From Halochromatium roseum (GTDB lineage: Bacteria > Pseudomonadota > Gammaproteobacteria > Chromatiales > Chromatiaceae), in NCBI RefSeq assembly GCF_016653315.1, contig NZ_NHSH01000084.1:1-39079 (forward strand): 39,079 bases of DNA, read 5' to 3'. The translations under genes were made by a program, and so were the position numbers. A model generated the notes under the pieces. It ran no database searches. It saw only the letters and a program-made list of their open reading frames with translations, and was not told the origin of the DNA. Positions within the stretch are counted from its first letter, which is position 1. Every line of letters begins with the position of its first letter. This document shows, one piece after another, positions 8,310 to 17,831 of this stretch.

Positions 8310-8824
8310 AGTGGGCTCTTTATATTGGGCTCTTCATAAGGGTCAGAAAGCAGGATCAGAAAGCGGGCGATCAAATCACGTGGGAAACCACGATACTCGA
8401 GGAAGCGAGATCGCTTGGCCTGCTCGCGTCGATCGCCGATGGCCTCGTCGCCGAAGCGCTTTCGGTAGGCCATGCTGAGACACTCGACAAGGGTTTCTTC
8501 TTCAAGCTCGAGGTAAGGCTGGATCTTTTCGTCTGAAAGCCCCTTCTCGCGCAGCTCATAGCGGATCCGCACCGGACCGAAGCCCTTGGCCAGCCGCTCG
8601 GCAACATAGGCGGCGATGAGACGCTCTTCGCTCAGCAGGTCGTCAGCCACCAGCGCATCGATGACCGCCTCGATCTCGGGGGCTGGGTAGCCTCGCTGCC
8701 GGAGCTTGCGCGCGAGCTCCAAGCGGCTGTGCTCGCGCGTGGTGAGGAGCTTGAGCGCGCGACTGTGAATCTCGTCGCGCAGCGCGCCCGCCGGCAGCGG
8801 CGTTGCGGGGGCAGGATCACCCAT
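8306..8824 (-). CDS. recX: RecA regulator RecX
   Basis: This 172-residue protein binds RecA filaments and limits recombinase activity. Three-helix RecX repeats are visible: [20 protein letters not shown], then [20 protein letters not shown], then [20 protein letters not shown] chose the ATG at 8824 ([13 protein letters not shown]), which overlaps the end of recA by 8 bases. The in-frame upstream codons lie entirely inside recA and give unrelated sequence. No clear ribosome binding site is present, so translation is probably coupled to recA. The C-terminal ~15 residues ([15 protein letters not shown]) go beyond the usual end. Confidence 0.93.
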   Translation of the reverse strand: MGDPAPATPLPAGALRDEIHSRALKLLTTREHSRLELARKLRQRGYPAPEIEAVIDALVADDLLSEERLIAAYVAERLAKGFGPVRIRYELREKGLSDEKIQPYLELEEETLVECLSMAYRKRFGDEAIGDRREQAKRSRFLEYRGFPRDLIARFLILLSDPYEEPNIKSPL

Positions 8825-9953
8825 CGGCGGCGACCGTCGCATCCTTTGCGCCCTTGACGTCCTTTGAATCCTTTGCATCTTTCACATCGGCAGCTCTGCC
8901 AACAGCTGCGCTCGTCGGCGGCATCGCCGCGTCGGGCTCATCCTCGGCCTGGGCCGGCTTTGGCTTTGGTAGCAGCGCCTCGCGAACCTTGGCATCGATC
9001 TCGGCGGCGATCTCCGGATTCTCTTTCAGGAAGTTGCGCACGTTGTCCTTGCCTTGGCCGATCCGATTGCCGTCGTAGCTGTACCAAGCCCCGGACTTAT
9101 CAATAATGTTGGCACCGACGCCCAGATCGATCATCTCGCCCTCGCGCGAGATGCCCTCACCGTAGAGGATATCGAACAGGACCTCGCGGAACGGTGGCGC
9201 CACCTTGTTCTTGACCACCTTCACTCGGGTTTCGTTGCCAACCACCTCGGCGCCGCGCTTGATCGAGCCGATGCGGCGGATATCGAGCCGTACCGACGCG
9301 TAGAACTTGAGTGCGTTGCCGCCAGAAGTCGTCTCCGGCGAGCCGAACATCACGCCGATCTTCATCCGGATCTGGTTGATGAAGATAACGATGGCGTTCG
9401 AGCGCTTGATATTGGCGGTCAGCTTGCGCAACGCCTGCGACATCAGGCGCGCCTGCAGGCCGACATGCGAGTCGCCCATCTCACCCTCGATCTCGGCTTT
9501 CGGCGTCAGCGCTGCCACCGAGTCGATGACCACCATGTCGACCGCGCCGGAGCGCACCAGCATATCGGTGATCTCCAGCGCCTGCTCACCCGTGTCTGGC
9601 TGCGAGACGAGCAGCTCGTCCATGTTCACACCGAGCTTCTCGGCATAGGTCGGGTCGAGCGCGTGCTCGGCGTCGACAAAGGCCGCGGTGCCGCCGGCAC
9701 GCTGGGCCTCGGCCACCGCATGCAGCGTCAGCGTGGTCTTGCCCGATGATTCAGGCCCGTAGATTTCGATCACGCGCCCACGCGGCAGACCGCCGATACC
9801 AAGCGCGATATCAAGGCCCAAGGACCCGGTCGAGACGGCCTCGATGTTCGGAATGGCGCCAGCATCGCCCATGCGCATCACCGAGCCCTTGCCGAACTGT
9901 TTCTCGATCTGGCCCAACGCGGCCGCCAGCGCCTTCTTGCGATTTTCATCCAT
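8817..9953 (-). CDS. recA: Recombinase RecA
   Basis: This 378-residue protein is the ATP-dependent strand-exchange protein and SOS co-protease. It shows [20 protein letters not shown], the Walker [11 protein letters not shown], the [11 protein letters not shown]alker B region, the [14 protein letters not shown]2 loop and the NEIAA-type linker [14 protein letters not shown]. The C-terminal tail (after about residue 335) is enriched in Ala, Asp and Lys and includes the run [15 protein letters not shown], a small imperfect repeat; acidic tails tune RecA activity. The ribosome binding site GGGGA precedes the ATG. No standard LexA box (CTGT-N8-ACAG) is visible upstream. Confidence 0.99.
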   Translation of the reverse strand: MDENRKKALAAALGQIEKQFGKGSVMRMGDAGAIPNIEAVSTGSLGLDIALGIGGLPRGRVIEIYGPESSGKTTLTLHAVAEAQRAGGTAAFVDAEHALDPTYAEKLGVNMDELLVSQPDTGEQALEITDMLVRSGAVDMVVIDSVAALTPKAEIEGEMGDSHVGLQARLMSQALRKLTANIKRSNAIVIFINQIRMKIGVMFGSPETTSGGNALKFYASVRLDIRRIGSIKRGAEVVGNETRVKVVKNKVAPPFREVLFDILYGEGISREGEMIDLGVGANIIDKSGAWYSYDGNRIGQGKDNVRNFLKENPEIAAEIDAKVREALLPKPKPAQAEDEPDAAMPPTSAAVGRAADVKDAKDSKDVKGAKDATVAADG

Positions 9954-10002
9954 TGGTCATCCCCCACCAGGTTAGAGACGCCGCCCTCGCTTGGTCGACG
10001 CG

Positions 10003-10026
10003 CTGTTTCGCGGGATTATCCCACAG
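10003..10026 (-). promoter_or_regulatory. Dyad upstream of recA
   Basis: GGGATTATCCC (10012-10022) is a perfect 5+1+5 palindrome, flanked symmetrically by ctgt (10003-10006) and acag (10023-10026). It lies about 60 bases upstream of the recA start, within promoter distance. The 16-base spacing between ctgt and acag is wrong for the classic LexA box. It is an operator candidate only. Confidence 0.35.
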
Positions 10027-10071
10027 TGCAGCGGATGCCACACCCGCTGGAATCAGTGCTCATCTCGGTGC

Positions 10072-10572
10072 TCAATCACGAGTCCAATCGGTGATCAGCA
10101 CCCGCAGCGCGTGCGCGACCGACTGCCGCCGCACCTGGTCGCGATCGCCAGCAAAGACCTGCGTCTCGGCCTCGACCTGGCCCGCTCGGGCCCAGCTGAA
10201 GCAGACCGTGCCGATCGGCTTCGCCGGCGTGCCACCGCCGGGGCCAGCAATGCCACTGACGGCAACGGCCAGGGTTGCCCGGCTGCGCGTCAGCGCGCCA
10301 CTGGCCATCTCGCGCACCACCGCCTCGCTGACCGCGCCTTGTTGCGCTAGGGTGTCCGTGCCAACGCCGAGCATCTCTTGCTTAGCCTCGTTGCTGTAGG
10401 TCACGAAACCACGCTCGAGCCAGGCGCTGCTGCCCGCGATGTCAGTGATGCACTTGGCAATCCAGCCACCGGTGCAGGATTCGGCGGTGACCAATCGATC
10501 GCCGCTCGCTTGCAAACGGCGGCCAAGCTCAGCGGCCAAGCCATCGAGATCCATGCTCATCAGGTCGGTCAT
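10072..10572 (-). CDS. pncC: Nicotinamide-nucleotide amidase (PncC / CinA C-terminal domain)
   Basis: This 166-residue stand-alone CinA C-terminal domain protein deamidates NMN to NaMN in pyridine nucleotide salvage. Family motifs are VTAESCTGGWIAKCITDIAG, FVTYSNEAKQEMLGV and VAVSGIAGPGGGTPAKPIGT; the serine of ESCTGG is the expected catalytic nucleophile. I use the ATG at 10572 because the longer frame would need a TTG at 10584 with no better ribosome binding site; an ATG at 10560 is also possible. It sits upstream of recA on the same strand with a 118-base gap, the usual gammaproteobacterial neighbour. Confidence 0.93.
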   Translation of the reverse strand: MTDLMSMDLDGLAAELGRRLQASGDRLVTAESCTGGWIAKCITDIAGSSAWLERGFVTYSNEAKQEMLGVGTDTLAQQGAVSEAVVREMASGALTRSRATLAVAVSGIAGPGGGTPAKPIGTVCFSWARAGQVEAETQVFAGDRDQVRRQSVAHALRVLITDWTRD

Positions 10573-10646
10573 TTGTCGCTGCAAGATTTAACACCACTCT
10601 TTAGGATGCGGGGCAGTCAGTCCCCTAAACAAGCTAGGAGTCAACC

Positions 10647-10928
10647 ATGTCCGAAGAATCGATCCTCTGCGAGCACAACCCGCCACCGGCCAAGCTCGAG
10701 GTCCTCGGCATCGAGGGCTGGCCAGTCTGGAAGAAGGAGCCATCCTCGTTCGACTGGACCTATCACCAGCGCGAGACCTGCTATGTCGTTCGCGGCACCT
10801 TCAGCGTGACCCCAGAGGGCGGCGAGCCCGCACATTTCAAGCGCGGCGACCTGATCACCTTCCCCGCGGGGATGAGCTGCCGTTGGGAGATCACCGCCCC
10901 GGTCGAGAAACACTACCGGCTCGATTGA
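10647..10928 (+). CDS. Small cupin (DUF861-type) protein
   Basis: This 93-residue single cupin has WPVWKKEPSSFDWTYHQRET, then CYVVRGTFSVTPEGGEPAHF and KRGDLITFPAGMSCRW. These match the cupin_3 (DUF861) family, related to (S)-ureidoglycine aminohydrolase and EutQ-like proteins. The usual metal-box residues are only partly present (H in YHQRETCYV, E in RET), so a metal-dependent reaction is not certain. A strong ribosome binding site (AGGAG) lies 7 bases upstream of the ATG. It is transcribed away from pncC and stands alone. Substrate unknown. Confidence 0.85.
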   Translation: MSEESILCEHNPPPAKLEVLGIEGWPVWKKEPSSFDWTYHQRETCYVVRGTFSVTPEGGEPAHFKRGDLITFPAGMSCRWEITAPVEKHYRLD

Positions 10929-11001
10929 GTGTGACTGATGTTGAGGTCACTGATCGCGTTCACGGATCGCCTGCGACTGATCATGCCTGATTGCGGGACG
11001 G

Positions 11002-11784
11002 CTAATCGCTCATGCTGCCGGTTTGATAGCCGGCCAGGTCCATGGTGACGTAACGAAAGCCGAAGCGCTGAATGCCCTCGATGACCGTCGCCGCATCAGT
11101 GAGCAGTCGCTCGCGCTGCACCGGTGCCACCTCGATGCGGGCGAGCTCGCCATGGCAGCGAACCCGCACCCAGGTGTAGCCCAGCTCGAGTAGGAAGCGC
11201 TCGGCCTCCTCGATCCGCTGCAGCTGCTCCATCGTAAACCGAACATTGAACCCGATGCGGGTCAGCAGGCAGGCGTTAGTCGGCTTATACCAGGTTGGCA
11301 GGTCGATCTCGCGGGCGATCTGCCGCACCGCGGCCTTGTCGATGCCAAGCTCGATAAACGGGCTGCGAATACCGAGTTCCCGCAAGGCGCGCAAACCGGG
11401 ACGCTGCTCATCGGCGTCATCGGTGTTGCTGCCATCGACGAGTTCGGAAAAGCCGAAGTCGGCCGCGCTCTGCAGGAGCTGCGCATACATGGAACGCTTA
11501 CATCGATAGCAGCGATCGGTCGGGTTGACCTCCATACCAACCGGCATCGGCATCTCGACCAGCTCATGACGAACATCAAGCCTGGCTGCCAGCGCCACCG
11601 CATCGCCGATCTCTTGCCGCACCATATAGGGGGTGACCGCGGTTAGCGCGATCACCTGCTGACGACCAAGATGCTTGCGCAGCAACGCAAGCAGTAAGGT
11701 GCTATCGGCGCCTCCCGAGAAGGCAACTGCCGCCATCCCCAGCGCCTCGACCCGCTCGATCAGTGCACCATGGCTATGCTCCAT
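11002..11784 (-). CDS. larE: LarE-like ATP-dependent sacrificial sulfur transferase
   Basis: This 260-residue PP-loop protein has FSGGADSTLLLALL (ATP-pyrophosphatase loop), DGSNTDDADEQRPGLRAL and SPFIELGIDKAAVRQIA. LarE adenylates and sulfurates the nicotinate-derived precursor of the nickel-pincer cofactor used by lactate racemase. Three cysteines are suggestive: CYRCK (a CxxC) and NACLLTRIGF. In known LarE proteins this triad can bind a [4Fe-4S] cluster and replace the self-sacrificing mechanism. The ATG at 11784 has a GAGGGG site; upstream residues in the open frame look non-coding. No larB, larC or larA is in the window, so the partner enzyme is elsewhere or different. Confidence 0.85.
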   Translation of the reverse strand: MEHSHGALIERVEALGMAAVAFSGGADSTLLLALLRKHLGRQQVIALTAVTPYMVRQEIGDAVALAARLDVRHELVEMPMPVGMEVNPTDRCYRCKRSMYAQLLQSAADFGFSELVDGSNTDDADEQRPGLRALRELGIRSPFIELGIDKAAVRQIAREIDLPTWYKPTNACLLTRIGFNVRFTMEQLQRIEEAERFLLELGYTWVRVRCHGELARIEVAPVQRERLLTDAATVIEGIQRFGFRYVTMDLAGYQTGSMSD

Positions 11785-12078
11785 CGTGCTGCCCCTCTCT
11801 CTCAAATCATTCGAGTGCTTGTCCGTCCGCCCCAGACTCATGGGCCTGGGATCATTCTCTGTCTGACGCGGCCTGGAGTATACGCCGGGCGTCACTTCAG
11901 TCACAGCCCAGCGCTGATTTGGCAGATCGACCGGAGACAGGTCACAATGGCTGGTGCCGGACCGATCTGCATCGGACCACCGGCTCAAGACAGACCAGCT
12001 CACCATCGCTGGGCTCACAACACACAAGAGACCGATGCCGCTACCTAGGGCTCGGCTCCGAGGGGAGATTTCCTAAAG

Positions 12079-12600
12079 ATGCGTTCCAAGCCGTTGTTGA
12101 AACTTCCATTTCTCACTTTCTTTCTCGCCTTCTTCCTCGCCTCCTTCTTCGCGCTGACCAGCATCACCGCGAGCGCTCAGACGATCAGCATCTCAGACAC
12201 CGTGCTGAAGATGCCGCTGGCCGAGGATGTATCGATGGACGATGCCGTCGATTCGATGAAGCTTCGCGCCAACGCGTTGAACTTCAAATTGGTCGCAGAA
12301 CTGCCGCTCTCTAAAGAACTGGAGGCCATGGACATCGAGTCTGGACGCATCGGCATCTACCAGTTCTGCGATGCCCGTATCGCCAACGAGATGCTGCAGT
12401 TCAACCCGGACTTCGCCGCCTATCTGCCCTGCCGCATCGCACTGATCGAAGACACCGAGGGCAAGGCCTGGCTGGTGACGCTGGATCTCGGCAAGATCAT
12501 CCCGGGCGCCAATCTGCCGCCGGAGCTGATGGAGAAGGCCGAACTGGTGCGTGACAACATCGAGTCGATCATGACCGCAGGCGCCAACGGCGACCTGTAA
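12079..12600 (+). CDS. Secreted DUF302 domain protein
   Basis: This 173-residue protein has a clear signal peptide, LKLPFLTFFLAFFLASFFAL ending near SITASAQ, so the mature protein is probably periplasmic. The body fits the DUF302 fold: SMDDAVDSMKLRANALNFKL, then IGIYQFCDARIANEMLQFNP and LPCRIALIEDTEGKAWLVTL. DUF302 proteins have no settled function; some occur beside sulfur-oxidation or redox genes. Two cysteines (FCDA and LPC) could pair in the periplasm. It converges with the MFS gene; the stops are 8 bases apart with no terminator between them. Confidence 0.85.
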   Translation: MRSKPLLKLPFLTFFLAFFLASFFALTSITASAQTISISDTVLKMPLAEDVSMDDAVDSMKLRANALNFKLVAELPLSKELEAMDIESGRIGIYQFCDARIANEMLQFNPDFAAYLPCRIALIEDTEGKAWLVTLDLGKIIPGANLPPELMEKAELVRDNIESIMTAGANGDL

Positions 12601-12608
12601 CCGACGGC

Positions 12609-13757
12609 TCAGCATCCAGTCGGTGCTGGTCCTCGGCACTTGCTGGATGCTGCGGCGACGAAGCCGAGCGCCGCAAACCCTGCCGCGACGCTGTAGGTCC
12701 AGCTGGCACCAACCACCGACCAGAGCAGTCCGCTGGTCAGACTGCCGAGCGCACCGCCGACACCAAAGCTGATGCTGTTATAGAGGGCCTGGCCGCGGGC
12801 CTGGGTCACGCCCGGGAAATAGCGGTGCGTCAGGTGGATAGCCGAGGCGTGAAAGACGCCAAAGCTGGCAGCATGGAGCGCCTGAGCGGCAATCTGCAAG
12901 GCCAGGATGTCGACGAACAGACCAATCAGCAGCCAGCGCAGCACCGCGAGCGCCAGACTCCACAAGATCAGCGCGCGAGCACTGAAGCGCTCCAACAACC
13001 GGTGCATCCGCAAGAAGGCCAACACCTCGATGAACACACCGAAGGCCCAGAGCGCGCCGACGGCACTGTCTGAATAGCCTTCAGCCTCGAGATAGATCGA
13101 ATAGAAGGCGTAATAGGCGCCATGGCTCGCCTGCATCAACAGGCAGGCGGCGAGAAAGAACAGCACCTCGCGCCGCCCTAACAGGCGCCGCAAGGAAAGA
13201 GGCTCAGCGGCGACATGGGCGTGTGGGCAATCCGGCACCAGCATGACACTGAGCAGGATGCCGCCAAACAGCAGCAGCACCGCGATCGGAACTACGCCGG
13301 AGCCTGCCTGCTGCTGCCACCAGCCAACCGCTAGGACGATCAGAATAAAGCCGATGCTACCCCAAACCCGCACCTGCGCGTAACGACTGACCCGAGTGCC
13401 GAGATGGTTGAAGGTCACCGCCTCGATCAGCGGCAGCGGCCCATTCCAGAAGAAGCTCCAGATCGCCATGGTCAGCGCCATGGGCCAAAAGCCATCAGCC
13501 CAGAACACCGCGGTGAAGCTCAGGAGTGCCAGGAGCGCCCCAAGGCGCACGATGCGCATGCGCTGACCGCGCCAATCCGCCAAGCTACCGAACAGGTTGG
13601 GGGCGACGATCTTGGTGGCCATCAAGATCGCCATGAGCACACCGATGGCAACCGGCTCGAACCCGCGATCGAGCAGATAGGGGCCCCAGAACGGAACGAG
13701 GGCGCCGAGTGCGGCGAAATGGAAGAAGTAGTAGCTCGACAGACGCGCGTAAGGCAT
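12609..13757 (-). CDS. MFS transporter (MFS_1-like / HcaT-LacY type)
   Basis: This 382-residue protein has about 12 hydrophobic segments. It starts YYFFHFAALGALVPFWGPYL and has the loop motif GSLADWRGQRMRIVRLGALL between helices 2 and 3. The arrangement matches the MFS_1_like family (3-phenylpropionate permease HcaT, nucleoside/H+ and LacY-like permeases). Substrate cannot be told from sequence. It is the last gene of the probable minus-strand operon tolC-aroC-MFS, 26 bases after aroC. The ribosome binding site before the ATG at 13757 is weak. Confidence 0.88.
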   Translation of the reverse strand: MPYARLSSYYFFHFAALGALVPFWGPYLLDRGFEPVAIGVLMAILMATKIVAPNLFGSLADWRGQRMRIVRLGALLALLSFTAVFWADGFWPMALTMAIWSFFWNGPLPLIEAVTFNHLGTRVSRYAQVRVWGSIGFILIVLAVGWWQQQAGSGVVPIAVLLLFGGILLSVMLVPDCPHAHVAAEPLSLRRLLGRREVLFFLAACLLMQASHGAYYAFYSIYLEAEGYSDSAVGALWAFGVFIEVLAFLRMHRLLERFSARALILWSLALAVLRWLLIGLFVDILALQIAAQALHAASFGVFHASAIHLTHRYFPGVTQARGQALYNSISFGVGGALGSLTSGLLWSVVGASWTYSVAAGFAALGFVAAASSKCRGPAPTGC

Positions 13758-13783
13758 CGGCTCAGCCAGACGCGAGGGCCGGT

Positions 13784-14899
13784 TTATGGCGCTTGCGCGG
13801 GGATCGGCGCCAGCGGCGGAACCACCTGCATGTTCTGTGCGCGATGCCGCAGCAGGTGGTCGGCCAGCACCAGCGCCAACATCGCCTCGGCGATCGGCGT
13901 CGCCCGAATACCAACGCAGGGATCATGCCGACCCTTGGTGATGACCTCGGTCGCAGCACCGGTGATGTCGACCGTGCGACCGGCGAGGCGGATGCTCGAG
14001 GTTGGCTTCAGGGCGAGGCGAGCGACGATGTCTTGTCCTGTCGAGATACCGCCGAGCACACCGCCGGCGTTGTTGGAGAGGAAACCCGCCGGGGTCATCT
14101 CGTCCCGATGCTCAGTGCCGCGCTGTGCGACACTCGCGAAGCCAGCGCCAATCTCGACCCCTTTGACGGCATTGATGCTCATCAGGGCATGGGCGATGTC
14201 GGCATCAAGGCGGTCGAAGATCGGCTCGCCCAGACCGGGCGGCAGGCCGGTGGCGATGACGCTGACCTCAGCGCCGATCGAATCGCCAGACTTTCTCAGC
14301 TCATCCATGTAGGCCTCGAGCTGCGCAACCTCGGCCGCGCCGCCACAGAAGAACGGATTCTGCTCGACCTGCTCCCAGGAAAAGGCCGCATCCCCTGGAA
14401 CCGGCAGCTTGATCGGTCCGAGTTGCGAAAGAAACCCGTGCACCTCGATCTGCGCCAAGCGCCGCAATACAACCTTGGCAACCCCACCGGCGGCGACGCG
14501 GATGGCGGTCTCACGCGCCGATGAGCGCCCGCCACCGCGATAGTCGCGGCGACCATATTTCATGGTGTAGCTGTAATCGGCATGGCCCGGCCGAAACCGC
14601 GCCGCGATCTCGGAGTAGTCCTTGGAGCGCTGGTCCTGGTTCTCGATCAGCAAGCCGATCGGCGCACCCGTGGTCTCGCCCTCGAACACGCCCGAGAGGA
14701 TGCGGACTTGATCCGACTCACGCCGCTGGGTGGTATGGCGCGACTTGCCGGGTGCGCGGCGATCCAGATCGCCTTGCAGATCGGCCTCGCTCAGCGGCAG
14801 CCCAGGCGGACAGCCATCGACGATGCCGCCGATCGCCGGGCCGTGGCTCTCGCCGAAACTGGTGACGACGAACGAGCGCCCGAAGCTATTGCCTGACAC
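13784..14899 (-). CDS. aroC: Chorismate synthase
   Basis: This 371-residue FMN-dependent enzyme makes chorismate from EPSP, the last shared step to aromatic amino acids. Signatures are [39 protein letters not shown] and the [14 protein letters not shown] block. The start is GTG at 14899 (MSGNSFG), matching the conserved N-terminus (MSGNTFG in relatives). It lies 23 bases after the tolC stop and 26 bases before the MFS start, so all three probably share a transcript. No strong ribosome binding site is visible, consistent with coupling to tolC. Confidence 0.97.
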   Translation of the reverse strand: MSGNSFGRSFVVTSFGESHGPAIGGIVDGCPPGLPLSEADLQGDLDRRAPGKSRHTTQRRESDQVRILSGVFEGETTGAPIGLLIENQDQRSKDYSEIAARFRPGHADYSYTMKYGRRDYRGGGRSSARETAIRVAAGGVAKVVLRRLAQIEVHGFLSQLGPIKLPVPGDAAFSWEQVEQNPFFCGGAAEVAQLEAYMDELRKSGDSIGAEVSVIATGLPPGLGEPIFDRLDADIAHALMSINAVKGVEIGAGFASVAQRGTEHRDEMTPAGFLSNNAGGVLGGISTGQDIVARLALKPTSSIRLAGRTVDITGAATEVITKGRHDPCVGIRATPIAEAMLALVLADHLLRHRAQNMQVVPPLAPIPAQAP

Positions 14900-14922
14900 G
14901 GTGATCGACTGCCAATCGTTGA

Positions 14923-16299
14923 TTAATAAGCTGGAGGGGCAACCATGTCCTGGTCGGTGAGCCAGGCATTGCCCTTGGCCAAGACGTCACGGGACAGGGT
15001 ACTGGTGGCCTGATGCAGCCTGATCCCGTTGAGGATGTAATCATAACGCGCAGAGAGATAGTTGAACTCGGCCTCGAAGAGGTTTCGCTGCGCATTCAGC
15101 ACATCAACCTGGGTACGGGTGCCGACCTCGAGCCCAGCCTCGGTCGATTCCAACGAGCTACGCGCTGAGACGATCGCCGCTTGCCGTGCCTTGACGTCGC
15201 TGATGCTTGAGAGGATGCCGCGAAAGGCGTCTTTGACCTGGTTGGCCACCGCGCGGCGCTGCTGGTCGAGCCGATCTTGCGCGGCGCGAAACTGATGTCC
15301 AGCTTGGCGGGTCGATGAGGCGACCGCCCCACCCTGGTAGAGCGGGATATTGACATTGAGGCCGATGAAGCCGGAGTCGGTGTCGGTGCCAAACTCCTGG
15401 CCGGTACGAGATAGGTCATATCCGGCCTGCATGCCCACGCTTGGATAGTAGCCCGAGCGCTGGATCTCGATGTTTTTGCGCGCCGCCTCGGCAGCCGCCT
15501 TGGCCGCTGCGATGTCGAAGTTGTTGGCCAACGCGGTCTCGGCCCAAATATTGATATCGTTGGGTTCGGGCGGCGCCAAGGGAAGGCGGTCACCGAGCCT
15601 CGCCAACGGCACCTGGATCGGACCAACAATGCGGCGCAGCGCCTCCCAGGCGTTGTTCAGATCATTCTCGGCCGTGATCAGGTTGGCACGCGAGCGGTCG
15701 AATGCGGCTTGGTTATCGTTGACGTCGGTGATCGCGACGAGCCCCACTTCAAAGCGTTGTTTGGACTGCTCCAACTGGCGCTCGTCAGCGGCGACCAGGG
15801 CCTCTTGTACTCGCACCAGATCAGAGGCCCTGAGAACGGCGAAATAGGCATCCGTGGTGCGCACCATCAGATCGATCTCGGCGCTCTGATACTGAGCCTC
15901 GGCCTGGGCGATGGTGTCGTCGGCCTGGCTCAGGCGCATCCAATCGCCACGGTTGTAGACCGATTGCGAGACAACAGCGGAGAGATTGCTGCGATCGAAG
16001 CTGTCGTTACGGGTAAAACTGCCTTGCGTCGGATTGCTCCCCCGCGATTCGACATTGTTGTATTCGACGCTCCCGCTGATGCCGAAATTCGGCAACAAGA
16101 GCGCCTTCGCCTGCGGCTTGACCTCACGTGTCGCATAGAAGTTTTGCTCGGCCTCGCGTAATGACGGATCACTACTCGCCGCAAGATCATAGATCTGCAA
16201 CAGATCTTCGGCCTGAGCCTGGGTGGCCAGTAGGAGCGCCGGAAGCGCGAGCGTGCAAAGCAACGCGAGCGGGCTTGGAGCCCTGCGGAGCGGTTTCAT
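14923..16299 (-). CDS. tolC: TolC family outer membrane efflux/secretion channel
   Basis: This 458-residue protein has a signal peptide ending near ATQAQA|ED. Two outer-membrane-factor repeats are recognisable: [40 protein letters not shown] with its repeat [20 protein letters not shown], and [14 protein letters not shown] near the end. TolC trimers form the outer-membrane channel and periplasmic tunnel for type I secretion and RND or MFS efflux. A good ribosome binding site (GGAGA) precedes the ATG at 16299. The MFS gene two positions downstream has no membrane-fusion partner here. Confidence 0.94.
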   Translation of the reverse strand: MKPLRRAPSPLALLCTLALPALLLATQAQAEDLLQIYDLAASSDPSLREAEQNFYATREVKPQAKALLLPNFGISGSVEYNNVESRGSNPTQGSFTRNDSFDRSNLSAVVSQSVYNRGDWMRLSQADDTIAQAEAQYQSAEIDLMVRTTDAYFAVLRASDLVRVQEALVAADERQLEQSKQRFEVGLVAITDVNDNQAAFDRSRANLITAENDLNNAWEALRRIVGPIQVPLARLGDRLPLAPPEPNDINIWAETALANNFDIAAAKAAAEAARKNIEIQRSGYYPSVGMQAGYDLSRTGQEFGTDTDSGFIGLNVNIPLYQGGAVASSTRQAGHQFRAAQDRLDQQRRAVANQVKDAFRGILSSISDVKARQAAIVSARSSLESTEAGLEVGTRTQVDVLNAQRNLFEAEFNYLSARYDYILNGIRLHQATSTLSRDVLAKGNAWLTDQDMVAPPAY

Positions 16300-16602
16300 T
16301 CTAATCTCCGGTCATTTCCGTTGGAGAGGAGGCGCGACCTCAGGGAGCGTGATCAGCCGCACGATGGCGCGAGTATAGGCGAGCGCCCCGATCGGCCACA
16401 ATGTCAGGAAATACCTGAACACTGAATTGATGACCGTCAGCACTAAACACGATCGCGCGAGAAGTCACAGCTAGAGCGTGGCCACACTGTCGCACAGGGC
16501 CAGCATGATAGCCTCATTGAGCGCGGCGGACCCTAAGCCGCGCTCTCGGAGCCTGGCCCTCACTGAACATACCCCTTCGGAGTCCGTCCCTCTAGAGTCG
16601 CT
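16300..16602. promoter_or_regulatory. Divergent intergenic region tolC / yheT-like
   Basis: No gene is visible. The stretch must hold the promoters for both flanking divergent genes. TCAGG-AAATA-CCTGA (16404-16418) is a perfect 5-bp dyad, extended outward by tgt/aca with a one-base offset, and could be an operator. The short ORFs in this stretch look like noise. Confidence 0.45.
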
Positions 16603-17604
16603 ATGAACAAAGGCAAAATCATTGCCAGCGAGTTCCGCCCGCCCTGGTGGCTGAAGAACCCCCATCTGCAAACGCTCTGGCCTAAGCTGATGATGCACCT
16701 CAGCCTTCCCAGCCACTCGGGAAGAACCGGCAGCGCTGGCAAACACACGCAGATCCTCCTCGAACGGCGTCGTATCGAGCTTGCAGACGGAGACTTCATC
16801 GACCTCTCGATGAGCACCGCCCAAGCGGGACCGCGCGTGCTCATCATCCATGGGCTCGAAGGCGGGCTCGATTCACACTACGCGGCTCGCCTCGTCGATC
16901 GGCTTGCGCAAAACAGCTTCCAACCCGTGTTCATGCACCTGCGTGGCGCCAGCGGCGAGCCGAACCGATTCGCGCGCTCGTACCACTCCGGCGCTACTGA
17001 AGATCTACGCGCCGTGCTCGAAGCCTTGGCCAAAGACCCTGCAGGACCACTACTAGCCGCGATCGGCTTTTCGCTCGGCGGCAATCTTCTGCTCAAATAT
17101 CTGGGCGAGTCCGACGACCCGTTACTCGAGCGTGCCATCGCGGTCTCGGTGCCCTTCGTGCTGCGCGACGCGATGCTGCGGCTCGAGCTCGGCTTCGCCC
17201 GCCTCTACCGCGGCTATCTGGTCAGCCGCCTCAAGGCCAGCTATCGGCAAAAGTTCGCGCAGCGGTCATCACCACTCAGCGTCGATCTGGATCAGATCCA
17301 GGACTTCAACCAGTTCGACGATCAGATCACGGCGCCGCTGAATGGCTTCGCTGGCGTCTTCGACTACTATCAGCGCGCGAGCTGTCGCGGTTATCTGGGT
17401 CAGATCCACACGCCCACCCTGATCATCCACGCCGCCGATGATCCCTTCATGTTTCGGAGCACGGTTCCCTTTGAGCACGAACTTGGACCCGGAATCCGGC
17501 TTGAGCTCTCGACGCATGGCGGCCACGTGGGCTTTATCGCCGCGCGCGGCATGGGCTTCTCCACCGGGTGGCTTGAGTCAAGGATTCTGCGCGCACTTGG
17601 TTAA
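16603..17604 (+). CDS. YheT-type alpha/beta hydrolase
   Basis: This 333-residue protein of the YheT/ABHD1-3 family begins with FRPPWWLKNPHLQTLWPKL, the family's N-terminal signature. The fold shows VLIIHGLEGGLDSHYA (oxyanion strand), the nucleophile elbow IGFSLGGNLLLKYLGE with Ser in GFSLGG, the acid IIHAADDPFM, and the catalytic His in STHGGHVGFI. These enzymes hydrolyse esters, and related members act on short acyl chains or lipids; the exact substrate is unknown. It lies upstream of the lipid-modification operon but is separated from it by 227 bases and its own probable promoters. Confidence 0.93.
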   Translation: MNKGKIIASEFRPPWWLKNPHLQTLWPKLMMHLSLPSHSGRTGSAGKHTQILLERRRIELADGDFIDLSMSTAQAGPRVLIIHGLEGGLDSHYAARLVDRLAQNSFQPVFMHLRGASGEPNRFARSYHSGATEDLRAVLEALAKDPAGPLLAAIGFSLGGNLLLKYLGESDDPLLERAIAVSVPFVLRDAMLRLELGFARLYRGYLVSRLKASYRQKFAQRSSPLSVDLDQIQDFNQFDDQITAPLNGFAGVFDYYQRASCRGYLGQIHTPTLIIHAADDPFMFRSTVPFEHELGPGIRLELSTHGGHVGFIAARGMGFSTGWLESRILRALG

Positions 17605-17764
17605 GCGATGCGCGCTCAGCGCGTCAAGACTTCAACGGTCTGGTTCCTAGCCCCAGGATTGTCGGCGAGCATCATCATCGATACCCTTGCAACTGGCGCG
17701 GACATCGTGCGCGCCTGACAAACAGATCACCTTGTCACCCTCAGTACAAACAACGAGTAGGCAT

Positions 17765-17792
17765 TGAAAATGCTGGACCTGTCCAGATTTCA
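17765..17792 (+). promoter_or_regulatory. Dyad operator candidate upstream of the cfa operon
   Basis: A core CTGGAC-CT-GTCCAG (17773-17786) is perfectly palindromic and is flanked by TGAAAAT on the left and ATTTCA on the right, extending the dyad to 28 bases with a small offset. It ends 40 bases before the first gene start, a good position for a repressor or activator. It could also act as a short RNA hairpin in the leader. No consensus sigma-E site was recognised. Confidence 0.5.
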
Positions 17793-17831
17793 TGCCGGCA
17801 GCCTGTCGGACATCACGAAGATAACCAACGC

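Noticed and set aside
10003..10026. Classic LexA box upstream of recA
   Set aside because: CTGT and ACAG are 16 bases apart, not 8; kept only as a generic dyad.
13404..14312. 302-codon plus-strand ORF opposite the MFS/aroC region
   Set aside because: It crosses two strong minus-strand genes and has low-complexity Arg/Ala/Pro content.
16404..16418. TCAGG dyad as a firm regulatory site for tolC
   Set aside because: Five-base arms are too short to call a specific operator; mentioned only within the intergenic entry.
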